Shown piece by piece: positions 16,364 through 26,279 of a stretch of DNA of 46,609 bases (position 1 is the stretch's first letter; every line of letters starts with the position of its first letter). The stretch lies in the NCBI GenBank assembly GCA_026415135.1, contig JAOAHS010000015.1, positions 1 to 46,609 on the forward strand, given 5' to 3'. This stretch comes from Calditerrivibrio sp. Lineage in GTDB: Bacteria; Chrysiogenota; Deferribacteres; Deferribacterales; Calditerrivibrionaceae. A program made the translations under genes and the position numbers. The notes below the pieces were generated by a model. It ran no database searches and was not told the origin of the DNA. It saw only the letters and a list, made by a program, of their open reading frames with translations.

Positions 16364-16365
16364 AT

Positions 16366-18024
16366 CTATTTCCTAATCTTAGCCCAACTGTCCTTGAGCC
16401 CCACAGTTTTGTTAAACACCAGCAGATCTTTTGTAGAATCTTCATCCTTTCTGAAATATCCGTTTCTTAAAAATTGGAAATACTCCTCCTGAGTCTCAAG
16501 GAGGAAAGGCTCCCCTTTTGCTCTTTTAACTATCAAGGAATTTGGGTTTATATAATCGGTCCAGCTTTTACCATCCTCCACATCATCTGGATTCTCCTTT
16601 GTAAAAAGATGGTCGTAGAGCCTCACCTCGATATCCACAGCTTCCTTTGCTGAGACCCAATGTATGGTCCCTTTGACCTTCCTACCATCGCTGGTCCATC
16701 CACCACGGCTTGCTGGATCATAGCTACAATAAATCTCCATGATATTACCGTCCTCATCCTTTTTAAAACCTGTACAGGTAATGTAATAACCATGTTGTAG
16801 CCTAACCTCTTTACCCGGAGCAAGTCTAAAGAACTTTGGATCAGGATTTTCCATAAAATCTTCCTGTTCGATATATAGCTCTCTGGAAAAAGGGATCATT
16901 CTTGTACCCTTATTGGGATCCTCTGGGTTATTCACCGCCTCCATCATCTCCACTCTATCCTCGGGGTAGTTTGTAATGATGAGTTTTACAGGATTTAGAA
17001 CCACCATAACCCTTTGAGCCCTTTTGTTGAGATCCTCTCTAATGCAATACTCGAGCATGGCATAATCCACAACACTATTACTTTTAGCAACCCCTATCAT
17101 CTCTGCAAAATTTCTTATAGCCTCAGGGGTATATCCCCTTCTTCTAAGTCCACTTATGGTGGGCATTCTTGGATCGTCCCAACCATTTACGTACCCCTCT
17201 TCCACAAGCTTCAAAAGCTTTCTCTTGCTCATGACTGTGTATGTGAGATTGAGTCTTGCAAACTCTATCTGTTGGGGATGATATACTCCAAGCTCATCCA
17301 AAAACCAATCATAAAGGGGTCTATGATCCTCAAACTCTAATGTACATATAGAATGGGTAACCCCCTCAATGGAGTCCTCCAACCCATGAGCCCAATCGTA
17401 AGATGGATAAATACACCATTTATCCCCTGTTCTATGATGTGGCTTTTTTATGATCCGGTACATGACAGGGTCCCTTAGGTTTATATTAGGTGAAGCCATA
17501 TCTATCTTAGCCCTTAATACAGCCTCCCCTTCTTCAAACTCCCCATTCTTCATCTTTTCGAAAAGAGTAAGGTTTTCCTCTACACTCCTATCCCTATATG
17601 GGCTATTTTTACCCGGCTCAGTCAGCGTACCTCTATATTCCCTCATCTGCTCTGGGGTAAGATGGCACACATAGGCTTTCCCTTTTTTTATTAGCCTAAT
17701 AGCCATCTCATACATAAAATCGAAATAATCTGAAGCATAGCACTCCTTTTCCCCCCACTCAAACCCTAACCACTTCACATCCCTTTTTATGGATTCCACA
17801 TACTCTGTATCCTCTTTTTCCGGGTTTGTATCATCAAACCGTAGATTGCACTTACCACCAAACTTTATAGCTATACCAAAATTTAGACAGATAGATTTTG
17901 CATGTCCTATATGGAGATATCCATTGGGCTCCGGCGGAAAACGGGTAATTACTTGCTTGACTTTGCCACTTTTAAGGTCATTTATGATGATCTCTTCTAT
18001 AAAATTTGAAGGGGTAAAATCCAT
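16366..18024 (-). CDS. glnS: Glutaminyl-tRNA synthetase
   Basis: GlnS charges tRNA-Gln directly. The 552-residue length matches bacterial GlnRS. The class I signatures are [20 protein letters not shown] near residue 26 and VMSKRKL in the second half. GlnRS-type, as opposed to GluRS-type, features include [20 protein letters not shown] and [17 protein letters not shown], and a C-terminal anticodon-binding beta-barrel. Many bacteria lack GlnRS and amidate Glu-tRNA-Gln through GatCAB, so its presence is informative. The Shine-Dalgarno TAGGAGG includes the metH stop codon. Confidence 0.97.
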   Translation of the reverse strand: MDFTPSNFIEEIIINDLKSGKVKQVITRFPPEPNGYLHIGHAKSICLNFGIAIKFGGKCNLRFDDTNPEKEDTEYVESIKRDVKWLGFEWGEKECYASDYFDFMYEMAIRLIKKGKAYVCHLTPEQMREYRGTLTEPGKNSPYRDRSVEENLTLFEKMKNGEFEEGEAVLRAKIDMASPNINLRDPVMYRIIKKPHHRTGDKWCIYPSYDWAHGLEDSIEGVTHSICTLEFEDHRPLYDWFLDELGVYHPQQIEFARLNLTYTVMSKRKLLKLVEEGYVNGWDDPRMPTISGLRRRGYTPEAIRNFAEMIGVAKSNSVVDYAMLEYCIREDLNKRAQRVMVVLNPVKLIITNYPEDRVEMMEAVNNPEDPNKGTRMIPFSRELYIEQEDFMENPDPKFFRLAPGKEVRLQHGYYITCTGFKKDEDGNIMEIYCSYDPASRGGWTSDGRKVKGTIHWVSAKEAVDIEVRLYDHLFTKENPDDVEDGKSWTDYINPNSLIVKRAKGEPFLLETQEEYFQFLRNGYFRKDEDSTKDLLVFNKTVGLKDSWAKIRK

Positions 18025-18036
18025 AACTGTTTCCTC

Positions 18037-21000
18037 CTATATAGTAAAATACTGCGCTTTATCACTATGCACAATAATTGCTGATGTAGTAAATTCTGGC
18101 ACCATCTGATATGTTTCTGTTATCGTAATCCCCATTTCGTTCGCTCCTAAAAGTTCTGCCAAGACTTTATTCCCCTCTAATTCTGGACAGGAGGGATAAC
18201 CAAAACTGTATCTTAGCCCCCTATACCTGTTTGAAAGTATAGCATCGATGGAGTTAGGCTCATTTTCGGTGATATTTAGCTCATGTCTAATCTGCCTATG
18301 CCAATACTCTGCAAGTGCTTCGGTAAGTTCCGTGAAAAAACCATGATACAAAAAGTATCTTTTATAATCACTATCTTTAAGTGTCTTTAAAAACTCCACA
18401 GGCTTTTCACCCAAACTCACTATCTGTATGGGTAAAACATCAACTATCCCCTTTTCGAAAGGTTTGAAGTAATCTGCCAAACAGAGGAATGGTTCTTTGT
18501 TCTGGCGGGGGAAAATAATCCTTATGATCTCCCTTTCATCATTGCTCAGCACAACAAGAGCATCACCATCACTTACCACCTTAAAATAGCCATACCTTAT
18601 ATTAAAATCGACAAGGGCATACCCTTTTACTCTGTTTACTATATCCTCATATTCCTTTAAAACAACCTTTTGAATAAGCTCCTCATATTCAGCCATAGAC
18701 TGTTCTTTTAATTTTTTATATCCCCATCTATTTGTCCAAAGGGTCCTTCTATTGAGAAACGTTAACACATCATCAAAAGACTTAACCGCCCCTTTTTTCA
18801 CACCATAAAATGGTGGGATAGGAACTACAGATGACGATAGATCATGTTTCACCTCCACTTTGCTGGAGGGGGAAGTCACCTCTTTTCTATTCCCAGACTC
18901 TTTTGATCCCATGTTATCTAAACTGCTACTTTGCAAATAAGTAATAGCAGAAAATGCATCCCTACAATAGTAAACCTCACCATCATAAACCGGTACACAC
19001 TCATTCTTTACAAACCCTTCAGTCAGCGCGGCACCCCCCAAGAGCACCTTTACTCGAAGTCCTCGCCTGTTTATCTCTTCAAGATTCTCCTTCATAATCA
19101 ATGTAGATTTCACAAGAAGACCACTCATACCAATCGCATCGGCACCTACCTCTATAGCCTTTGCTATTATCTCCTCCACAGGGACTTTTATCCCCAAGTT
19201 ATAAACACGATAACCGTTATTAGAAAGTATAATATCCACAAGATTCTTCCCTATATCGTGAACATCACCTTTTACTGTAGCAAGCACTATCTTCCCTTTA
19301 GGCTCTGTATCCACCTTTTCCATGAAATTTTCCAAATAAGATACAGCTTTTTTCATCACCTCTGCCGACTGCAAAACAAATGGCAGAAGCATCTTACCTT
19401 GACCAAAAAGGTCACCTATCTCCTGCATGCCGTTCATAAGAATTGTATTTATAATGTCATAAGGACTATGTATCTTCAAAAGTCTATCCAATACCTGTTC
19501 TAACTCTGTTTTATCACCTTTTTTAAGTTTTAGTACCAAAAGCTCCTCGTCGGATAGGTTATTAACAGATTTTAGACCGTTATCCTCTGTTTTCGTGGAA
19601 TAAAAGTTTATAAAATTTTCAAGGGCACCCTCTTTACCATAAATGAGATCTTCAGCCAGTTTATACTCTTCAGCAGGTATCATATCTTCGGGTAGTATTT
19701 TAGATGCATGGACTATGGCCATATCAAGACCTGCCTCAACTGCTTTTCTTAGAAAAACCGAATTAAGCACAACCCTACTTTTAGGTAATAAACCAAAGGA
19801 AACATTGCTAAGACCTAATAACGTTTTAGCTCCTGGCAGATCGTTTTTGATCCTTTTTATCGCCTCCAATGTCTCCACAGCAGCATACCTCAGGGTAATA
19901 TCTCCACTACCAATGGAAAAGGTAAGTGGATCTATGATCAGGTCTTCTGGATCAAAACCGTACTTAGCAGTAAAAGTATCATAAATTCTCTTTGCTATAC
20001 CAAATTTCTTATCGGCGGTCATAGCCATCCCTTCCTCATCAATGGTTAACCCAATAACCGCCGCAGGGAAATCTTTTACAAAACTTAAAACCCGATGGAG
20101 TTTTTTACCTCCATCTTCAAAATTGATCGAATTTATAATAGGCTTACCTGTATACCTTTTCAGAGCTTCCTCTAAAACATCAGGCTCTGTTGTATCTATA
20201 ACTGCAGGCAGCAACGACATTTTATTCACCATAGAGATAAACATTGACATATCCCTTTTCTCATCCCTACCTGCATATGCAACACAAATATCAACAAAAT
20301 GAGCCGCCTCATCCTCCTGTTCCTTTACAATCTTCAGCATACCATCAAAATCATCTTTCAATAAAAGTTCTCTAAAGGCTTTACTACCGTTTGCATTAGC
20401 CCTCTCACCTATGAGGGCAGGAGGGGGGTTTTGGGTCAATGGGGTTGAAGTATATATACTAGATGCCATCCCCTTAATCTTAAATCTCTGAGGCTCTGGG
20501 GCCTTAAATCTATCGCATACTTGCCTTAACGCTTTTATATGTTCATAAGTAGTACCACAACAACCACCGATAATAGATATGGGATAATGATGCAATAGAT
20601 CCGACATAATCGTTGCCATCTGTTCTGGATTCATATTATAGATAAACTTCCCATTGACATTTATGGGTAGCCCAGCATTTGGAATACATGATATTCTGCC
20701 TCCCCAACTGGAGGATAAGGTGCTAAGGGGATCATACATCATATCAGGCCCCAAAGCACAATTTATACCTAAAGAATATAAAGGGTAGCTGCCGATCGTA
20801 ACAGCCACAGCGCTAAGATCTGAGCCAGTGAGCATCGTTCCATTTGTTTCCACCGTCACAGAAACCATGATTGGTAACCTAACACCTTTTGCTTCCATAG
20901 CTCTCCTACAACCATTTATGGCAGCCTTTATCTGGAGCATATCCTGACATGTTTCTATTATGAAAAGATCTACCCCACCATCTATTAAAGCTACAACCTG

Positions 21001-21408
21001 TTCGTAATACATTATAAATAGATCATCGTAGGATATATGCCCAAGACTAGCCAGCTTTGTACCAGGTCCAATAGATCCAGCCACATACCTACCAAATCTA
21101 TCTGCCACTCTTTTTGCTATCTGGGCAGCCCTAAGGTTTATTTCGTATACATTCTCCTCCAAACCATATTCAGACAAAACCAGCCTCGTTCCACCGAAGC
21201 TGTTGGTCTCTATTACATCAGCACCTACCTCAAGAAAATTACCATGTATCTCCTCTATAATATGGGGTGCAACTATGTTTAAGTACTCGTTACATCCATT
21301 TTTACCACCCCATGTTTCGTTAGGTATATCATATTTCTGAATATTTGTCCCCATTGCACCATCAAAAAGGATCACACGCTCTTTTGCAAAATCTTCAAAC
21401 TTTAGCAT
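18037..21408 (-). CDS. metH: Cobalamin-dependent methionine synthase
   Basis: MetH transfers the methyl of methyltetrahydrofolate to homocysteine through bound cobalamin. All modules are present in 1123 residues. The homocysteine domain (about 1-300) has Cys ligands for zinc in GINCALGPDM and GGCCGTT. The pterin domain (about 330-600) has PALIGERANANGSKAFREL and the SIGSGDITLRYAAVETLEAI stretch. A cap domain follows, then the B12 domain with the base-off signature GDVHDIGKNLVDII. A low-complexity Ser-rich linker (about residues 850-890) leads to the reactivation domain ending RYSFGYPSCPELEGNKVLAE. It is slightly shorter than the E. coli enzyme (1227). The start overlaps the end of lgt by 14 bases with a good GGGAAAGGGG site. 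I see no SAM or cobalamin riboswitch upstream. Confidence 0.97.
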   Translation of the reverse strand: MLKFEDFAKERVILFDGAMGTNIQKYDIPNETWGGKNGCNEYLNIVAPHIIEEIHGNFLEVGADVIETNSFGGTRLVLSEYGLEENVYEINLRAAQIAKRVADRFGRYVAGSIGPGTKLASLGHISYDDLFIMYYEQVVALIDGGVDLFIIETCQDMLQIKAAINGCRRAMEAKGVRLPIMVSVTVETNGTMLTGSDLSAVAVTIGSYPLYSLGINCALGPDMMYDPLSTLSSSWGGRISCIPNAGLPINVNGKFIYNMNPEQMATIMSDLLHHYPISIIGGCCGTTYEHIKALRQVCDRFKAPEPQRFKIKGMASSIYTSTPLTQNPPPALIGERANANGSKAFRELLLKDDFDGMLKIVKEQEDEAAHFVDICVAYAGRDEKRDMSMFISMVNKMSLLPAVIDTTEPDVLEEALKRYTGKPIINSINFEDGGKKLHRVLSFVKDFPAAVIGLTIDEEGMAMTADKKFGIAKRIYDTFTAKYGFDPEDLIIDPLTFSIGSGDITLRYAAVETLEAIKRIKNDLPGAKTLLGLSNVSFGLLPKSRVVLNSVFLRKAVEAGLDMAIVHASKILPEDMIPAEEYKLAEDLIYGKEGALENFINFYSTKTEDNGLKSVNNLSDEELLVLKLKKGDKTELEQVLDRLLKIHSPYDIINTILMNGMQEIGDLFGQGKMLLPFVLQSAEVMKKAVSYLENFMEKVDTEPKGKIVLATVKGDVHDIGKNLVDIILSNNGYRVYNLGIKVPVEEIIAKAIEVGADAIGMSGLLVKSTLIMKENLEEINRRGLRVKVLLGGAALTEGFVKNECVPVYDGEVYYCRDAFSAITYLQSSSLDNMGSKESGNRKEVTSPSSKVEVKHDLSSSVVPIPPFYGVKKGAVKSFDDVLTFLNRRTLWTNRWGYKKLKEQSMAEYEELIQKVVLKEYEDIVNRVKGYALVDFNIRYGYFKVVSDGDALVVLSNDEREIIRIIFPRQNKEPFLCLADYFKPFEKGIVDVLPIQIVSLGEKPVEFLKTLKDSDYKRYFLYHGFFTELTEALAEYWHRQIRHELNITENEPNSIDAILSNRYRGLRYSFGYPSCPELEGNKVLAELLGANEMGITITETYQMVPEFTTSAIIVHSDKAQYFTI

Positions 21409-22354
21409 TCTTACCCCTTTCCCATGAAATATATACTATAACCATTCCAATAACCACAAGCACAAAGCTTACCAGATGGGGAGCCCTAAAATACCCGATC
21501 ATCAGGTCGTCCGCCCTAAATGTCGTCACAATACCCCTTATAACACCATAAAAGATAAGGTACAGCCCTGAAATAAGCCCCTTTCCTATATTATTGTCTC
21601 TTCGCCAAAGATATATAAGTATAAAAGCTCCAATAAAGTTTAGAATCATCTCGTAAAAAAACGTTGGATGCACCGGTAAAGATCCAAACTCCACATATGC
21701 CGGTGGATTATAAGTAGGCGGAAAACTTATGCCAAAGGGGACATACTCTTTTAGCTCATACAACCTGTTTTCAAATTGCACTACAAGCACCTGCTTTTCT
21801 ATAATCAACCTATGTAGCATATTCATACCTTCAGTACCATTAGGTAAATTAAAAGCGCTTTTTACAGTTTGCCAAAACTGTGGAAATACATTTTTCATCC
21901 TGAATATAATATCCGGTGGTGTTATAGTAGGCACACCGTGGGCCTCTCCGTTTGCAAAATTACCAAACCTACCGATCCCCTGTCCCAAAAGCAGAAATGG
22001 CAGTATAAGATCAGAGAGTTTAAAAAAGCTGTATTTTTTTCTGGCATAGAGATAGCCTGCAATAATTCCACCTATAAGCCCTCCATGAATAGCAAGGCCC
22101 CCATGCCAAAAAGCGATGATCTCAGAAGGGTATTGGGAGTAAAAATCCCATCTTAATATCACATAATATACCCTTGCCCCGATGATGCCACCAAAAAAAG
22201 AGATCAAAACTATATTCTCAATCTCTGATGGTTTATACCCCAATCTCTGTCCCCTTTTTTTCACAAAGTATAACCCTAACAGTATCGCAATTAGATACAT
22301 CAAACTATATACTCTCAACTCAAATCCACCTATCTTAAAAAGATACGGGAACAT
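21395..22354 (-). CDS. lgt: Prolipoprotein diacylglyceryl transferase
   Basis: Lgt attaches diacylglycerol to the lipobox cysteine of prelipoproteins, the first step of lipoprotein maturation. Family motifs are visible: the conserved loop FWHGGLAIHGGLIGG, the signature GRFGNFANGEAHG, and the C-terminal GVIRGIVTTFRADD holding the second essential Arg. At 319 residues it is longer than E. coli Lgt (291); extra sequence lies in the periplasmic segment after NGEAHG. I chose ATG 22354: the in-frame GTG at 22360 is part of the Shine-Dalgarno AAGAGGTG. Several lipoproteins in this window (FlgH, the LolB-position protein) are expected substrates. Confidence 0.96.
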   Translation of the reverse strand: MFPYLFKIGGFELRVYSLMYLIAILLGLYFVKKRGQRLGYKPSEIENIVLISFFGGIIGARVYYVILRWDFYSQYPSEIIAFWHGGLAIHGGLIGGIIAGYLYARKKYSFFKLSDLILPFLLLGQGIGRFGNFANGEAHGVPTITPPDIIFRMKNVFPQFWQTVKSAFNLPNGTEGMNMLHRLIIEKQVLVVQFENRLYELKEYVPFGISFPPTYNPPAYVEFGSLPVHPTFFYEMILNFIGAFILIYLWRRDNNIGKGLISGLYLIFYGVIRGIVTTFRADDLMIGYFRAPHLVSFVLVVIGMVIVYISWERGKNAKV

Positions 22355-22366
22355 GTTCACCTCTTA

Positions 22367-23248
22367 TCAAGTCTTTGCCCCTTTCCTTGAGGCAATCAAA
22401 ATCGAAATAAAAATTAGGCAGATACCAATAAATTTATACAGATCTATCAATTCCCCAAATATGAAATAAGCTAATATTGTTGCCCCTATAGGTTCACCTA
22501 AAATCCCAATTGCCACCATCGAAGGTTTGAGATGCTTCAAAGACCAATTCACTGCAGTATGACCTATTAGCTGGGGGAAAATAGCCAATAAAATCATGCT
22601 GATATAAGAAGTATCTTTATATCCAGTAAAAGGTAGCCCCTGAAAAATAGAAAATAGTAGCAAAAAGATTGCGCTTGCCGTGTAAGCTACAGTCACATAA
22701 GTCACTATATCAAGCGTCTCTCGAACTTTACTGCCAATAAGCAGATAACAGCTTGCACATATAGCCCCAAACAGCGCCAGAATATCCCCCAGAAGAGCAT
22801 TTTTATCTGTAATCACCAAGCCCTTAAGACCACTGTCCCCCAATGCCAGAATCATACTACCAATAATCGATAAAAAAATACCGATTAAAATCTCTTTATG
22901 TAACCTCTCTTTGAGAAAAATCACTGAAAAAAGCCCCACAAAAAGTGGATTGGTGGTCACCAACACAACACTGCTGGCAACAGAAGTAAGCTTTAATGAA
23001 GCAAACCAAGAGACAAAATGCAAAGAAAGGATAAACCCACTAATGATCGACAATACAAATTCCTTCCTCCCCAGAGTTTTAAATGTATGCCCTTTAATTT
23101 TGAAAATGATGAGTAGTATAAGCGACGATATAACAAGCCTGTACGTGGCTATCATCACCGATGGAACGTCATCACAAAATTTTACCAATATTGATGCCAT
23201 CGCAAGGGAAATGATTCCAATTGTAAAAATAGTTATATTCTTAATCAC
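22367..23248 (-). CDS. EamA/DMT-family transporter (third of three)
   Basis: This 293-residue membrane protein shows the ten-helix, two-repeat EamA layout. Typical end-of-repeat motifs are ASSVVLVTTNPLFVGLFSVI plus FLKERLHKEILIGIFLSIIG in repeat 1, and LKPSMVAIGILGEPIGATIL plus FGELIDLYKFIGICLIFISI in repeat 2. Substrates of such proteins are usually amino acids, nucleosides or other metabolites and cannot be deduced. It starts with GTG at 23248, behind AAGGTG, and overlaps the preceding EamA gene by eight bases. Confidence 0.88.
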   Translation of the reverse strand: MIKNITIFTIGIISLAMASILVKFCDDVPSVMIATYRLVISSLILLIIFKIKGHTFKTLGRKEFVLSIISGFILSLHFVSWFASLKLTSVASSVVLVTTNPLFVGLFSVIFLKERLHKEILIGIFLSIIGSMILALGDSGLKGLVITDKNALLGDILALFGAICASCYLLIGSKVRETLDIVTYVTVAYTASAIFLLLFSIFQGLPFTGYKDTSYISMILLAIFPQLIGHTAVNWSLKHLKPSMVAIGILGEPIGATILAYFIFGELIDLYKFIGICLIFISILIASRKGAKT

Positions 23249-24125
23249 TTTTCACCTTTTTACCAATTTTTATTTCAATCATTAGCATAGAAATAAATAT
23301 AAGAAAAGCCCCTAAATATTGGATCCGGGTCAAAACCTCTCCCCCTATGAAATATGCAAAAAAAGCAGAAGACAATGGTTCAAAAGTAAAGATTATTGCA
23401 GCCTTAGTGGGAGATGTATACCGTTGAGCGTAAGTTTGTATCAAAAAAGCCACCACAGTAGCAAAAACACCTGTAAGCAACACAGCAAAAACCATCTCCC
23501 CATCAAATCTAAATGTAAAGCCCCACCCTTCCAATATAATGGCAGCACCTATCGATAAAACAGTAAGAACAAAAATCTGTATTGAAGTAAGAGCAAAAAC
23601 ATCATCCCTTCGTGCATAATAATCCACAAAAATGATGTGTAGTGCCACAAAAAACGCATTTAGCAGCACCAAAAACTCCCCTATCCCCACTTTTACCTTT
23701 CCAGTAAAGCTTATCATCGAAAGCCCCACAAATGCCATTACCACCGCCACACCAGTCTTCAGATCTAATCTCTTTCTAAAAACGAAAAAACCTATCAAAG
23801 GCACAAAGATCAGATATAACCCGGTTATAAACCCCGTTTCAGATGCAGTAATAAATTTTAACCCCATTGTCTGGCAAGTAAATGTAAGAAAAAGTATCAG
23901 TCCCAGTATGCAACCATCTATAAATACCCTTTTATTCATTTTTTTAGGTCTATATAAGAAGATCAAGAGTAAAAGTACAGATGCCACAGTAAACCTTATT
24001 GCATTAAACGTTATCGGTGGCACCCTTTCCAAAGACTGTTTCACAATGATAAATGTGGATCCCCAAATCAAAGATATTAACACAAGCAACATATCTGCGG
24101 TAAACGATGAAATCCCTCTATGCAA
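23241..24125 (-). CDS. EamA/DMT-family transporter (second of three)
   Basis: The 294-residue product has ten membrane helices in two EamA repeats: SLIWGSTFIIVKQSLERVPP at the start, FITASETGFITGLYLIFVPL and FRKRLDLKTGVAVVMAFVGL in repeat 1, and YTSPTKAAIIFTFEPLSSAF plus GGEVLTRIQYLGAFLIFISM in repeat 2. It looks more like the drug/metabolite-efflux subtype than its two neighbours. It starts with TTG at 24125 behind GAGGGG; this start overlaps the previous gene by eight bases, the same overlap as at its own 3' end. Confidence 0.87.
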   Translation of the reverse strand: MHRGISSFTADMLLVLISLIWGSTFIIVKQSLERVPPITFNAIRFTVASVLLLLIFLYRPKKMNKRVFIDGCILGLILFLTFTCQTMGLKFITASETGFITGLYLIFVPLIGFFVFRKRLDLKTGVAVVMAFVGLSMISFTGKVKVGIGEFLVLLNAFFVALHIIFVDYYARRDDVFALTSIQIFVLTVLSIGAAIILEGWGFTFRFDGEMVFAVLLTGVFATVVAFLIQTYAQRYTSPTKAAIIFTFEPLSSAFFAYFIGGEVLTRIQYLGAFLIFISMLMIEIKIGKKVKSD

Positions 24126-24993
24126 CTTTACCCCTCACAATATACCCGATATTGGGAATAATTATCCCCAAAAGGATCAAGATCATCCCAGTTATCTGCA
24201 ACAATACAACCCTTTCCCCAAGCATCAAAGCTGATGCAGTCACAGTTACAACAGGCTCAATGGTGGAAAAAATAGACGCATAAAAACTACCGATCTTATC
24301 TATGGCTACATAAAGAAGGCTTACAGCTAAAAACGTAGGTACCAGCCCAATCAGCACTGAAACTAATGCTTGCTCCCTATTCAAATAGAAGATATCAATA
24401 GGATTGTTAAAAAAACTAAAAGCCACCGCCGTGCTGAGAATCACATAAAAACTAAATGTCATAGGTCTTATATTTTTAAGTGACTTCTGCACAAAAATCA
24501 GATAAAAGGAGAACACCAGCATAGCACCAGCAGCGAATGCTACCCCTTTTATATCCTGTTTTCTTGCAAAGGCATCATAAAAGATCATCCCACATCCCAA
24601 TGCTATCAAGACCATCGAGAGTATATTGTTAGAAGTAATCCTCGCTTTAAAAAATATCCTTGAAAGCACCGCCACAGTCAATGGGTATATATAAAGAATA
24701 AGAGACGTGGTAGAAGCTGATATATACTCCAATGCTTTGAAAAAGAAAAAGCTCTGTAACAGATAAAGAACCCCACCTGCAAAAATAGCTTTCATAAGGT
24801 CTTTTAAACATATTTTAAACAGTGTCCTATCTTTCATTAGAAAAAATATGAAAAAAAGTGACGAAGCTATAACAAATCTGTAAGTGAGCAACTGTAAGGA
24901 ACCAACACCCAGATTTGTTCCAAGTTTACCGAGAATAGCTAAAAACCCAAAAGCTATAGCAGACAAAAGACAATAAAGGATACCAACTATCAT
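24118..24993 (-). CDS. EamA/DMT-family transporter (first of three)
   Basis: A 291-residue, ten-helix EamA protein. Repeat 1 ends with EYISASTTSLILYIYPLTVA and repeat 2 with GSFYASIFSTIEPVVTVTAS plus LMLGERVVLLQITGMILILL, the usual EamA helix pattern with the Glu-Pro pair. Its ATG overlaps the stop of the upstream DUF4010 gene by one base (TAATG), so it is translationally coupled. It diverges clearly in sequence from the other two, so the set is not a recent tandem duplication. Confidence 0.87.
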   Translation of the reverse strand: MIVGILYCLLSAIAFGFLAILGKLGTNLGVGSLQLLTYRFVIASSLFFIFFLMKDRTLFKICLKDLMKAIFAGGVLYLLQSFFFFKALEYISASTTSLILYIYPLTVAVLSRIFFKARITSNNILSMVLIALGCGMIFYDAFARKQDIKGVAFAAGAMLVFSFYLIFVQKSLKNIRPMTFSFYVILSTAVAFSFFNNPIDIFYLNREQALVSVLIGLVPTFLAVSLLYVAIDKIGSFYASIFSTIEPVVTVTASALMLGERVVLLQITGMILILLGIIIPNIGYIVRGKVA

Positions 24994-26240
24994 TATAAGT
25001 ACAATATTATCGTTGTTACCAAGCTACCGACAATTATCGTTAATAAACTTAGCCTTACCAACCCAACTCCCAACTTAGAGCCACCTATATAAAAGACAAT
25101 GACAGTTTTTACAACAGTATTAACCATAACCGCCAAATATATCCCCAAAACAGCCACCCGCTGAAATAACTGTTCCTGTGAAAGTTTAGAAAGATAAATC
25201 GTTATAGCATCCACATCACTTATACCCGATATGATAGATATCATCACCAAACCATAGCTCCCAAACAGCTCCTTGCTCTTTTCTGCAAGAAAAATGATGA
25301 AGGTAAGCAACAATGCAAATTTAATAGATGAAGCAAGATCCATCGGGTTTTTAAGCACAATCTCAGCCCCTTCTGCCCTGTCCACCTCTTTTTTCATAAG
25401 CATAATACTTATTAAAATCGACACCACCATTGAGATCATTATAAAGCCAACTTTTAAAGTAATAAAGTCACTAAAAATAGTAACCAACACAATCACCCTA
25501 AGAAACATGACTGCCCAAGAACTCAAAATACCATATATATACAACTTTGGATTGTTTTCATTTTCCCTATAGAAATTAGACAAATTGATCGTAACAGCTG
25601 TTGATGACACCAATCCACCTAAGATAGACGACAAGAAAACCCCTTTTTTGCTACCAGCCAACTTTATCATAACATAACCAGCAAAAGATATAAAAGAAAG
25701 TACTATCACCACCTTGAAAATATCAGTATATTTGATAGCTGTCCAATTACCCAATGGCTTATCCGGCAGCAGAGGGTATATTACAGCAATCAACACCAGA
25801 AATTTAAACAACGACAATAATTCAGCAAAATCTATCCTTTTTAAAAAAGAGTGTATCTGTGGTTTGAGACTGAGCAATAGTACCATGATCACAGCAGATG
25901 CAGAGGAAACATAACGATAACCAAAAGCTGCTGATGCTGATATTATAAATGTTGCTAAGAGGGAAATCTCAGTGGTTATCCCCCTATCCTCTTCCCTTTT
26001 ACCCTGAGAAAAAATCACCGCCATAATAAATGCAAAAGATAAAAACGCCACCAGAAAAATATATATATTTATTTTTAGAGCGAGATATGTAGAGATAGAT
26101 GCATATATACCGGTGATAGCAAAGGTCCTAATCCCTGCTATCCTTTTACCTTCATCTTCATCCTTGTAGTGCCAACCCCTCTCAAGACCTATGAGAAGAG
26201 CAAGTCCCATAGCTATAATCAGATCAATATAGTTTTCCAT
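24993..26240 (-). CDS. MgtC/SapB plus DUF4010 family membrane protein
   Basis: The 415-residue protein begins with a MgtC/SapB-like half: DLIIAMGLALLIGLERGWHY, later RIAGIRTFAITGIYASISTY and RGITTEISLLATFIISASAA, containing the invariant G-ER and RT residues. The second half matches the DUF4010 layout (GVFLSSILGGLVSSTAVTIN, then SIISGISDVDAITIYLSKL), with many hydrophobic helices. The biochemical role of the family is unknown; MgtC proteins modulate ATP synthase and Mg2+ adaptation, but this longer family may act differently. The ATG lies six bases past the T-tract of the hppA terminator and has no recognisable Shine-Dalgarno. It heads a compact eight-gene run. Confidence 0.82.
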   Translation of the reverse strand: MENYIDLIIAMGLALLIGLERGWHYKDEDEGKRIAGIRTFAITGIYASISTYLALKINIYIFLVAFLSFAFIMAVIFSQGKREEDRGITTEISLLATFIISASAAFGYRYVSSASAVIMVLLLSLKPQIHSFLKRIDFAELLSLFKFLVLIAVIYPLLPDKPLGNWTAIKYTDIFKVVIVLSFISFAGYVMIKLAGSKKGVFLSSILGGLVSSTAVTINLSNFYRENENNPKLYIYGILSSWAVMFLRVIVLVTIFSDFITLKVGFIMISMVVSILISIMLMKKEVDRAEGAEIVLKNPMDLASSIKFALLLTFIIFLAEKSKELFGSYGLVMISIISGISDVDAITIYLSKLSQEQLFQRVAVLGIYLAVMVNTVVKTVIVFYIGGSKLGVGLVRLSLLTIIVGSLVTTIILYL

Positions 26241-26246
26241 AGCATC

Positions 26247-26270
26247 AAAAAAGGGTGGGTTTCCCCACCC
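26247..26270 (-). terminator. Rho-independent terminator of hppA
   Basis: On the minus strand GGGTGGG and CCCACCC enclose the loop GAAA, a stable tetraloop, and are followed by six T. The structure lies nine bases after the hppA stop and six bases before the ATG of the DUF4010 gene. It is the only clear transcription stop between comM (41563) and ydcF (15647). Confidence 0.9.
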
Positions 26271-26279
26271 AGATTATGT

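Noticed and set aside
18931-19503. 190-codon plus-strand frame opposite metH
   Set aside because: Low-complexity antisense translation within the well-supported MetH coding region.
21409-21460. Possible SAM or cobalamin riboswitch before metH
   Set aside because: metH overlaps lgt, leaving no leader, and no riboswitch-like structure was seen.
22355-22360. GTG start for lgt
   Set aside because: It overlaps the ribosome site AAGAGGTG that serves ATG 22354.
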